Of a stretch of 64,000 nt of DNA, positions 15,236 through 23,107 are shown piece by piece. Origin of the DNA: Bacillota bacterium (GTDB lineage: Bacteria > Bacillota > Negativicutes > Sporomusales > UBA7701); assembly GCA_023415775.1 (NCBI GenBank), contig JAEZJM010000031.1, forward strand, positions 1-64,000. Direction: 5' to 3'. The position numbers and the translations under genes were made by a program. Positions within the stretch are counted from its first letter, which is position 1, and the number at the start of each line of letters is the position of its first letter. Under the pieces are notes generated by a model. That model ran no database searches. It saw nothing but the letters and a program-made list of their open reading frames with translations, and was not told the origin of the DNA.

Positions 15236-16054
15236 ATGGATGTGAAGGCGCTGAAGAAGAAGCTGCAGCTTTATGGGTTCAATAACCTGACTAAGACGCT
15301 GAGCTTCAATATGTACGATATCTGTTACGCGACCAGCCTGCAGCACCGCGGCGAGTATATCGCTTATATCGACGAGGAGTACAGCGCTGCCCGCCTGACG
15401 GCTATCCTGACGACGGTGGCCGGCATCATCGGTGCGAACATCCTCAATGTCGCCCAGCAGGATTACGAGCCGCAGGGGGCGAGCGTAGTGATGCTGATTT
15501 CCGAGGGCAAGGAGGGCGACGCTTTTGCCCAGGTGAACGCGGCCGCCCCGGAGGTGAGGTCGGCCGAGGCGGTGGTGGCCCATCTCGATAAGAGCCATAT
15601 CACGGTGCATACTTACCCGGAGAGCCATCCCGACAAAGGTATCAGCACTTTTCGCGCCGACATCGACGTTTCGACGTGCGGCGAGATTTCACCGCTAAAA
15701 GCGCTCAATTTCCTGCTGGGCAGCTTCAATTCGGATATCGCCATTCTCGATTACCGGGTGCGCGGCTTTACCCGCGACGTGACCGGCAAGAAGTATTTCA
15801 TCGATCACCGGATAAATTCCATCCAGAATTACATCGGTAAGGAGAGCCGCGACCGGTACAATATGATCGATGTTAACGTTTATCAGGAGAATACTTTTCA
15901 TACCAAGATGCTCCTCAAGGAGTTCGATCTCGACAATTACCTTTTCGGCACGGCGAAGAAAGAGCTGCTGCCGGGCGAGAAAAAGAAGATCAAACAGCGC
16001 CTGAAGAGGGAGATGGCGGAGATTTTCTACGGCCGGAATATTCCCAAGGTATAA
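15236..16054 (+). CDS. speD: S-adenosylmethionine decarboxylase proenzyme, E. coli type
   Basis: The 272-residue protein aligns by eye with the long SpeD of E. coli along its length: LYGFNNLTKTLSF near the start, IIGANILNVAQQDYEPQGAS, SHITVHTYPESHP, VYQENTFHTKMLLKEFDL and a YGRN end. Self-cleavage is expected at K119-S120 in HLDKSH, giving the pyruvoyl cofactor. It makes decarboxylated SAM, the aminopropyl donor for spermidine. The ATG lies just behind a terminator and has no clear ribosome binding site, which is odd for this genome. speE is not adjacent. The DUF155 gene follows after 13 bases. Confidence 0.95.
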   Translation: MDVKALKKKLQLYGFNNLTKTLSFNMYDICYATSLQHRGEYIAYIDEEYSAARLTAILTTVAGIIGANILNVAQQDYEPQGASVVMLISEGKEGDAFAQVNAAAPEVRSAEAVVAHLDKSHITVHTYPESHPDKGISTFRADIDVSTCGEISPLKALNFLLGSFNSDIAILDYRVRGFTRDVTGKKYFIDHRINSIQNYIGKESRDRYNMIDVNVYQENTFHTKMLLKEFDLDNYLFGTAKKELLPGEKKKIKQRLKREMAEIFYGRNIPKV

Positions 16055-16067
16055 CGGAGGTGGCGAG

Positions 16068-16889
16068 ATGACAACCGCCCAGTTCAAAGCGGCAGCATTG
16101 ACGAGCGAGATTGGCCTTAACGCCATCGCCGTCCATTTCGGCATCCGCCGCAAGTACCGGTGGGAGGACTCGCTGGCGCTGGGCGAGAGCGCTTTGAAGG
16201 GCGTGGTGCTGGAACCGGCCGGCAAGTCGGTGCACATTTTTTCGTTCGGGTCAATGGTGTTCGTGAACTGCCAGCATCATGAGATTATGGATGTGATCCG
16301 CTACCTCGGGCAGGTGGAGAGCGGCCTGGCGAACGTGAGCAGCCTGACGCATACCGACGATTACCGCCTCGAGGTCGCGAAGGAAGAGGAGCCATCGGTC
16401 AACAACGATTGCCTGGTGGTTTCGCGGGAGGAGGGCTACCAGCGGGAGCTGGTGGCGACGGTGCTGGCGAAGTCGGTGGCGCTGGAGCGGACGGAGATCG
16501 GCACGAATGCCTTGCTGGACGAGATCGAGGATATCGTGTCGCTCCTGGGGCAGGGGCGGCTGACGATGTCGGACGAACAACTGGCCCGGATGTCGGCGCG
16601 CATCCTCGGTTTCCGCCTGAGTACGCTGTCGTATATCATGCTGCTCGATAAGCCGGATATCACGTGGGTGAATGAGGAGGCGGCGGCGCTTTACGACGAA
16701 CTGGGGGCGCTGTTCGAGCTGGCCGACCGCTACGAGAGCATCCGTCACAAGACGGAGGCGCTGATGGATATTACGACGGTATTCGCGGGGCTGGCCCATG
16801 CCAAGCGCGGCAACCGCCTGGAGTGGGCGGTGATCATCCTCATCGCCATCGAGATTGTGCTGTCGCTGACCGATATGTTTCTGAGATAG
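16068..16889 (+). CDS. RMD1/YDR282C-family (DUF155) protein
   Basis: This 273-residue protein has the family opening FGIRRKYRWEDSLALGES and the block FSFGSMVFVNC. A helical region follows (about 140-235), then a conserved C-terminal membrane helix (WAVIILIAIEIVLSLTDMFL). Eukaryotic relatives are mitochondrial inner-membrane proteins; the bacterial role is not known. The C-terminal anchor places the soluble part in the cytoplasm. GGAGGTGGCGAG precedes the ATG. It lies 13 bases after speD and is probably cotranscribed, though a functional tie to polyamines is only inferred from position. Confidence 0.8.
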   Translation: MTTAQFKAAALTSEIGLNAIAVHFGIRRKYRWEDSLALGESALKGVVLEPAGKSVHIFSFGSMVFVNCQHHEIMDVIRYLGQVESGLANVSSLTHTDDYRLEVAKEEEPSVNNDCLVVSREEGYQRELVATVLAKSVALERTEIGTNALLDEIEDIVSLLGQGRLTMSDEQLARMSARILGFRLSTLSYIMLLDKPDITWVNEEAAALYDELGALFELADRYESIRHKTEALMDITTVFAGLAHAKRGNRLEWAVIILIAIEIVLSLTDMFLR

Positions 16890-16945
16890 GTGGGCGTAAA
16901 ATGCGAACGTTTTGCCGCCTGTTGTCAAAAAGGTTCACTTTTTCG

Positions 16946-16975
16946 TTGACACTGTACTGCTGCCGGCGGTAAAAT
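16946..16975 (+). promoter_or_regulatory. Promoter of the purine leader
   Basis: TTGACA and TAAAAT are separated by 18 bases. The predicted start, near 16982, is about 12 bases before the guanine aptamer. Confidence 0.8.
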
Positions 16976-16993
16976 ATATATGAACAACTGAAT

Positions 16994-17063
16994 AGCTCGT
17001 ATAATTTTGGGGATATGGCCCAAATGTTCCTACCAGGCGACCGTAAATTGCCTGACTACGGGT
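16994..17063 (+). ncRNA. Guanine riboswitch aptamer (purine class)
   Basis: The core elements are all present: P1 GCTCGTA with TACGGGT, then TATAAT, GGATATGG, TTCCTACC, ACCGTAAAT and GACTACG. The base that selects the ligand is C (17056, in GACTACG), which pairs with guanine or hypoxanthine; adenine aptamers have U. J2/3 reads GTTCCTACC, where the commonest form is GTTTCTACC. No terminator of its own follows; the PRPP-type aptamer begins immediately. Confidence 0.92.
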
Positions 17064-17190
17064 GAAAGTGTACCTAGGGTTCCGCATGACCGATGTCGCT
17101 CGTGCGCTTCGGCTTGGTCTGGACCGAGTGGTACAGGCGCCACTTGATGACGCTACACCGGAGGGATAAAAACCCGGGCGGGGAGGTTTC
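17064..17190 (+). ncRNA. ykkC-family riboswitch, PRPP type (subtype 2b)
   Basis: The conserved blocks run in order: GAAAGTGTACCTAGGGTTCC, CTGGACCGAGTGGTACAG, CTACACCGGAGGGATAAAA, CCCGGGCGGGGAGGTTTC. P1 can form between GAAA (17064-17067) and TTTC (17187-17190). Compared by memory with known ykkC classes, the GGCGGGGAGGTTTC end resembles PRPP riboswitches, while ppGpp types carry GGGAGGAUAGGUUUC-like ends and guanidine types end earlier. The purine gene context agrees with PRPP. Its 3' part overlaps the terminator stem, so PRPP binding should block termination. Confidence 0.82.
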
Positions 17191-17233
17191 GCTCATTACG
17201 AGATGGAATTCCCCTGCCGGGTTTATTTGTTTT
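17171..17233 (+). terminator. Regulated terminator of the purine leader
   Basis: AACCCGGGCGGGGA pairs with TTCCCCTGCCGGGTT with a small bulge, followed by TTTATTTGTTTT. The 5' arm is part of the PRPP aptamer core, so the aptamer fold and the terminator are mutually exclusive. Confidence 0.85.
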
Positions 17234-17347
17234 CCCGGCTGCGGGGGGCTGAGGACCAGTGGAGTTGGCGCTCTGGCCGGAAGGTGAGTAAAAAACGGCG
17301 CCGCGGGTATAATGGGAAACAGTCTAGCAGAATGGGCAGGTGAGGCT

Positions 17348-18718
17348 ATGCTGGAGAAACTGTTTTCCCTGCGCGAGCGCCAAACCGACGTGAAGACGGA
17401 GGTGCTGGCGGGCGTTACAACTTTCATGACGATGGCGTATATCCTGTTCGTCAATCCGAGCGTCCTGGGGACGGCGGGCATGGACAAGAACGCCGTGCTG
17501 CTGGCGACCGCCATCGGCGCCGGCTTGGTAACGATCATGATGGGGGTGTTCGTCAATTATCCGATCGCCCAGGCTCCAGGGATGGGACTTAGCGCTTTTT
17601 ACGCTTTCACGGTGGTCATCGGCATGGGGGTGCCGTGGCAGACGGCGCTTGGGGCGGTGTTCATTTCCGGTCTTATCTTTATCGCTCTGACGGTTACCCG
17701 CGTCCGCCAACTGCTGGTGGAAGGGATACCGGCGTCGCTGAAGTACGCCATCACTGCCGGCATCGGTCTGTTCATCACCATCATCGGGCTGAAGCTGTCC
17801 GGGCTTATGACGATCCGGCTGTCGCTCATCCCGCCGACGCTGGAGAAGCTTGTCGCCGCTAAGGGCAACGGCACGCCGGCCCACTTCGAGACGATGATCG
17901 AGCTGGGCAGCCTGGCGGAGCCGCAGGTGCTGCTGGCGGTGTTCGGCCTGTTGCTCATCGGTGTGCTGACCGCCCGGAAGATGAGGGGCGCTATTCTCGC
18001 CGGCATCGTGACGACCACCACTCTGGCGATTTTGGCAGGGGTGGTCAAGGTGCCGCCGGGTTTCAGCCCGGTGGCGGTGCCCGATTTCAGCCGCAACGCC
18101 TTCTTGGCCCTCGATATCTGGGGTGCCCTGAATATGGGGCTGGTGACGATTATTTTCACCTTCACATTCGTGGAGCTGTTTGATACGATGGGCACGCTGG
18201 TCGGGACGGCGACCAAAGCCGGGCTGATGGACAAGCACGGCCGCTTTCCCGGCATAGGCAAGGCGATGCTGGTGGACGCCACCGGTGTTAGCCTCGGCGC
18301 TGTTTTGGGGACGAGCACGATTACTTCGTTTATCGAGAGTGCTGCCGGCATCGGCGTCGGCGGTCGCACCGGCCTGACAGCCGTGACCTGCGGCCTGCTC
18401 TTCCTGCTGGCGCTGTTCTTCACGCCGCTGGCCGGGCTTATCCCGGACGCAGCCACCGCCCCGGCGCTTATTATCGTCGGCGCCATGATGATGGAGGGGG
18501 CGCGCCACATCGATTTTGCCGATCTGAGCGAAGGGTTGCCGGCGTTTTTGACGATCACGCTGATGCCTTTTACATACAGCATAGCCAATGGCATTTCCGC
18601 CGGCCTGGTCTTTTATCCGCTCTTGAAGCTGGCGACCGGGCGCGGCCGCGAGGTGCACTGGATAGTGTATGTGATGGCGGCGCTTGTCGTGATAAGGTTC
18701 GTTTTCCTGGCCGCCTAG
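17348..18718 (+). CDS. AzgA/PbuG-type guanine/hypoxanthine permease
   Basis: The 456-residue membrane protein belongs to the NCS2 purine transporters of the AzgA branch. Signatures are TFMTMAYILFVNPSVL near the start, APGMGLSAFYAFTVV, FVELFDTMGTLVGTATKAG and a GTSTITSFIESAAGI block. Twelve to fourteen hydrophobic segments are visible. It imports guanine or hypoxanthine with protons. The ATG at 17348 has AGGTGAG just upstream; an in-frame ATG 36 bases earlier lacks a site. It is the first gene behind the tandem guanine-PRPP leader, 30 bases before purE. Shared control of salvage and synthesis follows from the arrangement. Confidence 0.92.
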   Translation: MLEKLFSLRERQTDVKTEVLAGVTTFMTMAYILFVNPSVLGTAGMDKNAVLLATAIGAGLVTIMMGVFVNYPIAQAPGMGLSAFYAFTVVIGMGVPWQTALGAVFISGLIFIALTVTRVRQLLVEGIPASLKYAITAGIGLFITIIGLKLSGLMTIRLSLIPPTLEKLVAAKGNGTPAHFETMIELGSLAEPQVLLAVFGLLLIGVLTARKMRGAILAGIVTTTTLAILAGVVKVPPGFSPVAVPDFSRNAFLALDIWGALNMGLVTIIFTFTFVELFDTMGTLVGTATKAGLMDKHGRFPGIGKAMLVDATGVSLGAVLGTSTITSFIESAAGIGVGGRTGLTAVTCGLLFLLALFFTPLAGLIPDAATAPALIIVGAMMMEGARHIDFADLSEGLPAFLTITLMPFTYSIANGISAGLVFYPLLKLATGRGREVHWIVYVMAALVVIRFVFLAA

Positions 18719-18748
18719 GCCGGGGCATCGATATTAAGGGGGAGTAAC

Positions 18749-19240
18749 ATGAAAGTAGCGATAGTCATGGGCAGCGATTCCGACCTGCCGGTTCTGGAGC
18801 CGGCGCTCAAGACGCTGGAGGAGTTCGGGGTGGCCGCCGAGGTGGTGGTGGCATCCGCCCACCGCACGCCGCAGAAGGTGCACGATTTCGTGACAACTGC
18901 CGCCGACCGCGGCGTGGGCGTGTTTATCGCCGCCGCGGGCGCCGCAGCCCACCTGCCGGGCGTCGTCGCCAGCTTTACGACGCTGCCGGTCATCGGTGTG
19001 CCGGTCAACAGCACTTCGCTGGGCGGGATGGACGCGCTGCTGAGCATCGTGCAGATGCCGGCCGGCATCCCGGTGGCGACGATGGCGATCAACGGGGCGA
19101 AGAACGCCGCGCTGTTCGCGGTGCAGATCCTGGGGACGGCCGAGCCCGCGCTGCGGGAAAAACTTGCCGCCTATCGCCGGACGATGGCCGCCGAGGTCGA
19201 GCAAAAAGCCGCCAAGGTGACTGCCAGTCTAAATAAATGA
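18749..19240 (+). CDS. purE: N5-carboxyaminoimidazole ribonucleotide mutase
   Basis: The 163-residue class I PurE has the nucleotide-binding GSDSDLPVL (8-16), the SAHRTP motif with the catalytic histidine and the GGMDALLSIVQMP block. It rearranges N5-CAIR to CAIR in de novo purine synthesis. No purK follows, so the N5-CAIR-forming enzyme must be coded elsewhere, or the enzyme uses another route. GGGGGAG lies five bases before the ATG. Confidence 0.95.
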   Translation: MKVAIVMGSDSDLPVLEPALKTLEEFGVAAEVVVASAHRTPQKVHDFVTTAADRGVGVFIAAAGAAAHLPGVVASFTTLPVIGVPVNSTSLGGMDALLSIVQMPAGIPVATMAINGAKNAALFAVQILGTAEPALREKLAAYRRTMAAEVEQKAAKVTASLNK

Positions 19241-19257
19241 TTGATACGGAGGAATGA

Positions 19258-19968
19258 ATGATGGCCCAAATGCTTTATGAAGGCAAAGCCAAAAAGGTAT
19301 ACGCGACCGAGAATCCCGACGAATATCTGGTGTACTTCAAGGACGACGCCACCGCTTTCAACGGTGAAAAGAAGGGGACAATCCTTAACAAAGGCATCCT
19401 GAACAACAAGATTTCCACCTTCTTTTTCGACTTGCTGGGCAAGAACGGCATCCCCCATCATTTCGTGCGCATGGTGAGCGACCGCGAGATGCTTGTCAAG
19501 AAGCTGACCATCCTGCCGATCGAGGTGGTTATGCGCAATATCGCCGCCGGCAGCCTGGCGAAGCGCATCGGCTGGGAAGAGGGGCGCAAGCTGCCGCAGC
19601 CAGTTGTCGAGCTTTATTACAAGAACGACGAGCTGGGCGACCCGCTGATCAACGAGTACCACGCCAAAGCGATGGGACTGGCCGACGACGCGCAGCTCAA
19701 GGCCATTCAGGAGCTGGGCCTGAAGATCAACGCCATATTGAGTCAGTATCTCAAGGAAAAGAAGCTCGAACTTATCGATTTCAAGCTGGAGTTCGGCCTT
19801 CACAACGGTCAACTGCTCCTGGGCGACGAAATTTCCCCCGATACCTGCCGCTTCTGGGACAGCGAGACTGGCCAGAAACTTGATAAGGACCGTTTCCGCC
19901 GCGATCTCGGCGACGTAGAGGACGCCTACAAAGAGGTGCTGTTCCGCCTGACAGGCGAGAAGTATTGA
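19258..19968 (+). CDS. purC: SAICAR synthetase
   Basis: The 236-residue enzyme shows the PurC opening MLYEGKAKKVYAT, the nucleotide motif FKDDATAFNGEKKG, then LPIEVVMRNIAAGSLAKR and the C-terminal GDEISPDTCRFWD. It joins aspartate to CAIR using ATP. Two adjacent ATG codons (19258 and 19261) share one GGAGG site, so the start may be one codon later. It lies 17 bases after purE. Confidence 0.96.
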   Translation: MMAQMLYEGKAKKVYATENPDEYLVYFKDDATAFNGEKKGTILNKGILNNKISTFFFDLLGKNGIPHHFVRMVSDREMLVKKLTILPIEVVMRNIAAGSLAKRIGWEEGRKLPQPVVELYYKNDELGDPLINEYHAKAMGLADDAQLKAIQELGLKINAILSQYLKEKKLELIDFKLEFGLHNGQLLLGDEISPDTCRFWDSETGQKLDKDRFRRDLGDVEDAYKEVLFRLTGEKY

Positions 19969-19969
19969 G

Positions 19970-21439
19970 GTGACTGACGGAGTGAATTGTGAACTTTTAA
20001 GCGACAAACCGCGCGAGGAGTGCGGCGTATTCGGCATTTATTCCCGCCACGACGATGTGGCCCTGAACACTTATTGGGGACTGTACGCCCTCCAGCACCG
20101 CGGCCAGGAGAGCGCCGGCATCACCCTGACCGACGGCTGCGAGATGGACATCCAGCGCGGCATGGGTCTGGTGGGCGAGGTGTTCCGCAAGGGGCTGCCG
20201 GAGATGGAGGGGGCGTATATCGCCATCGGCCATGTGCGTTATTCGACCACCGGGTCCAGCCTGCTGATAAATACCCAGCCGCTGATGGTGACGTATTCGG
20301 GCGGGCATATCAGCCTCGCCCACAACGGCAATCTGACCAACGCCCGCGAGCTGCGCGTTGACCTTGAGCAGAAGGGCAGCGTATTCCAGACTTCGATCGA
20401 CAGCGAGGTGATCGTCAACCTGATCGCCCGTTCGGGCAAGAGCACGATCGAGGAACGGGTGTTGGAGAGCGTGGCCCGGATTGAAGGCGCCTACTGCCTG
20501 GTGATCATGACCGACGACAAGCTCATCGGCGTGCGCGACCCCCACGGCTTCCGGCCGCTGTGCATCGGCAAGCTCAACGGCGGCTGGGTGCTGGCGTCCG
20601 AGTCGTGCGCCCTCGATTCGGTGGGCGCGGAGATGATCCGCGACCTGGCGCCGGGTGAGATGGTGGTTATCGACGACGACGGTCCCCGCTTTTTCAGCTT
20701 TGGACAGGGAAAACGGCGGGCGCTGTGCATTTTCGAATATATCTATTTCGCGCGCCCCGACAGCATCATCGACGGGCAGAGCGTGTACGCGGCCCGTTTC
20801 GCCATGGGGCGTCAGCTGGCCCGCGAGAGCGGGTACAAGGCCGACCTCGTCATCTCGGTGCCAGATTCGGGGACGACGGCGGCCCTAGGCTTCAGCTACG
20901 AATCGGGCGTGCCCTTCGCCGAAGGGCTGATCAAGAACCGCTACATCGGCCGAACCTTTATCCAGCCGGAGCAGCAGAAACGGGACACGGGCGTGCGCAT
21001 CAAGCTGAACGCCAACAGGGCGGTGGTGGAAGGAAAGTCGGTCATCATGGTGGACGACTCGATCGTCCGCGGCACGACGAGCGGCAAGATCGTCAAGATG
21101 CTGAAAGAGGCGGGCGCGACGTCGGTCCAGATGTGCGTGAGTTCGCCGCCGATCGGGTATCCCTGCTATTACGGCATCGATACGTCGGCCCGCAAAGAGC
21201 TGATCGCCGCCAGCAAGCAGGTGGAGGAGATAAGGGACTTCATCGGCGCCGACGCGCTTTATTATCTCTCGCTGGAGGGATTGTACGAGTCGGTGGCTAA
21301 CATTAAATACGACCGGATGTGTTACGCCTGCTTCAACTGCGATTATCCGTGCAGCATACCCGGCGGGGACGACGCGGCGAGCAGCAAATTCGTATTTGAA
21401 GCGGCCGCAAGCCGCAAGAAACGCGGGGGAGAGGAATGA
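19970..21439 (+). CDS. purF: Glutamine phosphoribosylpyrophosphate amidotransferase
   Basis: The 489-residue enzyme commits PRPP to purine synthesis. The short leader before the nucleophile (EECGVFGIYS, C18) marks the Bacillus-type precursor that is processed to expose cysteine. The glutaminase domain is followed by a PRPP domain with VIMVDDSIVRGTTSG. The last part has CYACFNCDYPC, cysteines that hold a 4Fe-4S cluster in this class. It starts with GTG one base after the purC stop. A second GTG at 19982 has a better placed GAGGTGA, so the start is uncertain by four residues. PRPP being the substrate links this gene to the PRPP riboswitch upstream. Confidence 0.96.
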   Translation: MTDGVNCELLSDKPREECGVFGIYSRHDDVALNTYWGLYALQHRGQESAGITLTDGCEMDIQRGMGLVGEVFRKGLPEMEGAYIAIGHVRYSTTGSSLLINTQPLMVTYSGGHISLAHNGNLTNARELRVDLEQKGSVFQTSIDSEVIVNLIARSGKSTIEERVLESVARIEGAYCLVIMTDDKLIGVRDPHGFRPLCIGKLNGGWVLASESCALDSVGAEMIRDLAPGEMVVIDDDGPRFFSFGQGKRRALCIFEYIYFARPDSIIDGQSVYAARFAMGRQLARESGYKADLVISVPDSGTTAALGFSYESGVPFAEGLIKNRYIGRTFIQPEQQKRDTGVRIKLNANRAVVEGKSVIMVDDSIVRGTTSGKIVKMLKEAGATSVQMCVSSPPIGYPCYYGIDTSARKELIAASKQVEEIRDFIGADALYYLSLEGLYESVANIKYDRMCYACFNCDYPCSIPGGDDAASSKFVFEAAASRKKRGGEE

Positions 21440-22488
21440 GCGAGGGATTGACATACCGCCAGGCCGGCGTGGATATCGACGCCGGCAACCGGGCGGTGGA
21501 CCTAATGAAGAAGCATGTGCGGGCGACTTATCGACCCGAGGTGTTGGGCGATATCGGCGGCTTCGGCGGCCTGTTCGCCCTGAACGCGGGCGGATACAAG
21601 GAGCCTGTGCTGGTGAGCGGCACCGACGGGGTCGGCACCAAGCTCAGATTGGCGTTCATGATGGACAAACACGATACCATCGGCCAGGACGCGGTGGCGA
21701 TGTGCGTCAACGATATCCTGGTGCAGGGGGCCGAGCCGCTGTTTTTCCTCGATTACCTGGCGGTGGGCCGCCTGGAGCCGGAGAAGGTGGCGGCGATCGT
21801 CAGCGGCGTGGCCATTGCCTGCCGCGAGTCGGGCTGCGCTCTCATCGGCGGCGAGACGGCCGAGATGGCCGGCTTCTATCCCGACGGCGAGTACGACATC
21901 GCCGGCTTCGCGGTCGGCATCGCCGACAGGTCCCGCCTGATAACCGGCGAGGGGATCAAACCGGGCGATGTACTCATCGGGTTGCCGTCGAGCGGTCTTC
22001 ATTCCAACGGTTTCTCGCTGGTGAGGAAGATCTGTTTCGATGTGAAGAAGTTCGGCGTGGACGCCGTCATCCCCGAGCTTGGCAAAACGCTGGGCGAAGA
22101 GTTGCTGACACCCACGCGCCTATATCCGCGGGTTTGTCTGCCGCTGTTCGGCAGATTTCCCCTCCGCGGTCTCGTACATATCACCGGCGGCGGCTTTTAT
22201 GACAATATCCCCCGTGTGCTGCCCGACGGCTGCGGCGTGACGGTCGGTGCGTCGGCGTGGCCCATGCCGCCGATTTTCGCTCTCCTGCGGAAGTGGGGGC
22301 AGGTAGCCTGGCCGGAGATGTACCGCACCTTCAACATGGGCATCGGCATGATCCTGGTGGTGCCTGCAGGCGAGGCGGAGGCGGTGCGTAACGACCTAGC
22401 CGGCCGCGGCGAGCGGTCGTACGTCATCGGTACGGTGACGTCCGGCGAGCGGACTGTGACCATCAGGGGAGGCGTCTTCGATGAATAG
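21436..22488 (+). CDS. purM: Phosphoribosylformylglycinamidine cyclo-ligase (AIR synthetase)
   Basis: The 350-residue protein has the PurM opening LTYRQAGVDIDAGNRAV, the glycine-rich SGTDGVGTKLRLAF and the ATP-site segment GGETAEMAGFYPDGEYD. It closes FGAM to AIR. It overlaps purF by four bases (ATGA) and purN by eight, indicating coupling. Confidence 0.96.
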   Translation: MSEGLTYRQAGVDIDAGNRAVDLMKKHVRATYRPEVLGDIGGFGGLFALNAGGYKEPVLVSGTDGVGTKLRLAFMMDKHDTIGQDAVAMCVNDILVQGAEPLFFLDYLAVGRLEPEKVAAIVSGVAIACRESGCALIGGETAEMAGFYPDGEYDIAGFAVGIADRSRLITGEGIKPGDVLIGLPSSGLHSNGFSLVRKICFDVKKFGVDAVIPELGKTLGEELLTPTRLYPRVCLPLFGRFPLRGLVHITGGGFYDNIPRVLPDGCGVTVGASAWPMPPIFALLRKWGQVAWPEMYRTFNMGIGMILVVPAGEAEAVRNDLAGRGERSYVIGTVTSGERTVTIRGGVFDE

Positions 22489-23098
22489 GACGGTGCTCGG
22501 AGTTCTGGTGTCGGGGCGGGGCAGCAATCTGCAGGCCATTCTTGATGCCATACTGGCCGAACGGCTGAAGGCGAAGATCGGTGTCGTGATCAGCGACAAC
22601 CCGGGCGCGCTGGCATTGAAGCGGGTGGCCGGCTTCGACATCACCACGACCGTCATCGAACGCAAGAAGTTTGCCGACAAGCACTCGTTCGAGCAGGCGA
22701 TCGCCGCCGAACTTCAGCTCCATCACGTGGAGCTGGTCGTGCTGGCCGGCTTCATGCGCATTCTCAGCAGCGATTTTATCGGCCGGTTCCCCGGCCGGAT
22801 CATGAATATCCACCCCGCGCTGCTGCCCGCCTTCCCCGGGCTGGAAGCCCAGGCCCAGGCGGTCAGGTACGGGGTCAAAGTATCGGGCTGCACGGTCCAC
22901 TTCGTCGACGAGGGTGTGGACACCGGCCCGATCATTCTTCAGGAGGCTGTGCCGGTGCTGGACGGCGACGATGAACACGCTTTGGCCGAGCGTATCCTCC
23001 ATGTCGAACATCGGCTTTATCCGCGGGCGGTCGGGCTGTTCTGCGACGGACGGCTCAAGATCGAAGGGCGCAAGGTGATCATCACGGAGAAACGGTAG
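22481..23098 (+). CDS. purN: Phosphoribosylglycinamide formyltransferase
   Basis: The 205-residue folate-dependent GAR transformylase has VLVSGRGSNLQAIL at the start, the catalytic region IMNIHPALLPAFPG and GCTVHFVDEGVDTGPII. It transfers formyl from 10-formyltetrahydrofolate to GAR. The position after purM and before purH is the usual Firmicutes order. Confidence 0.95.
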   Translation: MNRTVLGVLVSGRGSNLQAILDAILAERLKAKIGVVISDNPGALALKRVAGFDITTTVIERKKFADKHSFEQAIAAELQLHHVELVVLAGFMRILSSDFIGRFPGRIMNIHPALLPAFPGLEAQAQAVRYGVKVSGCTVHFVDEGVDTGPIILQEAVPVLDGDDEHALAERILHVEHRLYPRAVGLFCDGRLKIEGRKVIITEKR

Positions 23099-23107
23099 GT
23101 GGCTGAA

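Noticed and set aside
13562..15628. A 688-codon open frame on the minus strand
   Set aside because: It is antisense to the CNNM/CorC gene and to the start of speD, both clearly supported. The product is rich in histidine, arginine and glutamine with no domain, as expected of a shadow frame in high-GC DNA.
16994..17063. Adenine riboswitch
   Set aside because: The selecting base is C in GACTACG; adenine aptamers have U at this place.
17064..17190. Guanidine-I riboswitch
   Set aside because: The family core fits, but the extended GGCGGGGAGGTTTC end, the P1 with the GAAA start and the purine gene context fit the PRPP type better. This rejection is by eye, not by a model score.
17324..18658. A 444-codon open frame on the minus strand
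   Set aside because: It is antisense to the purine permease and has a low-complexity H/Q/R-rich composition with no recognisable motif.
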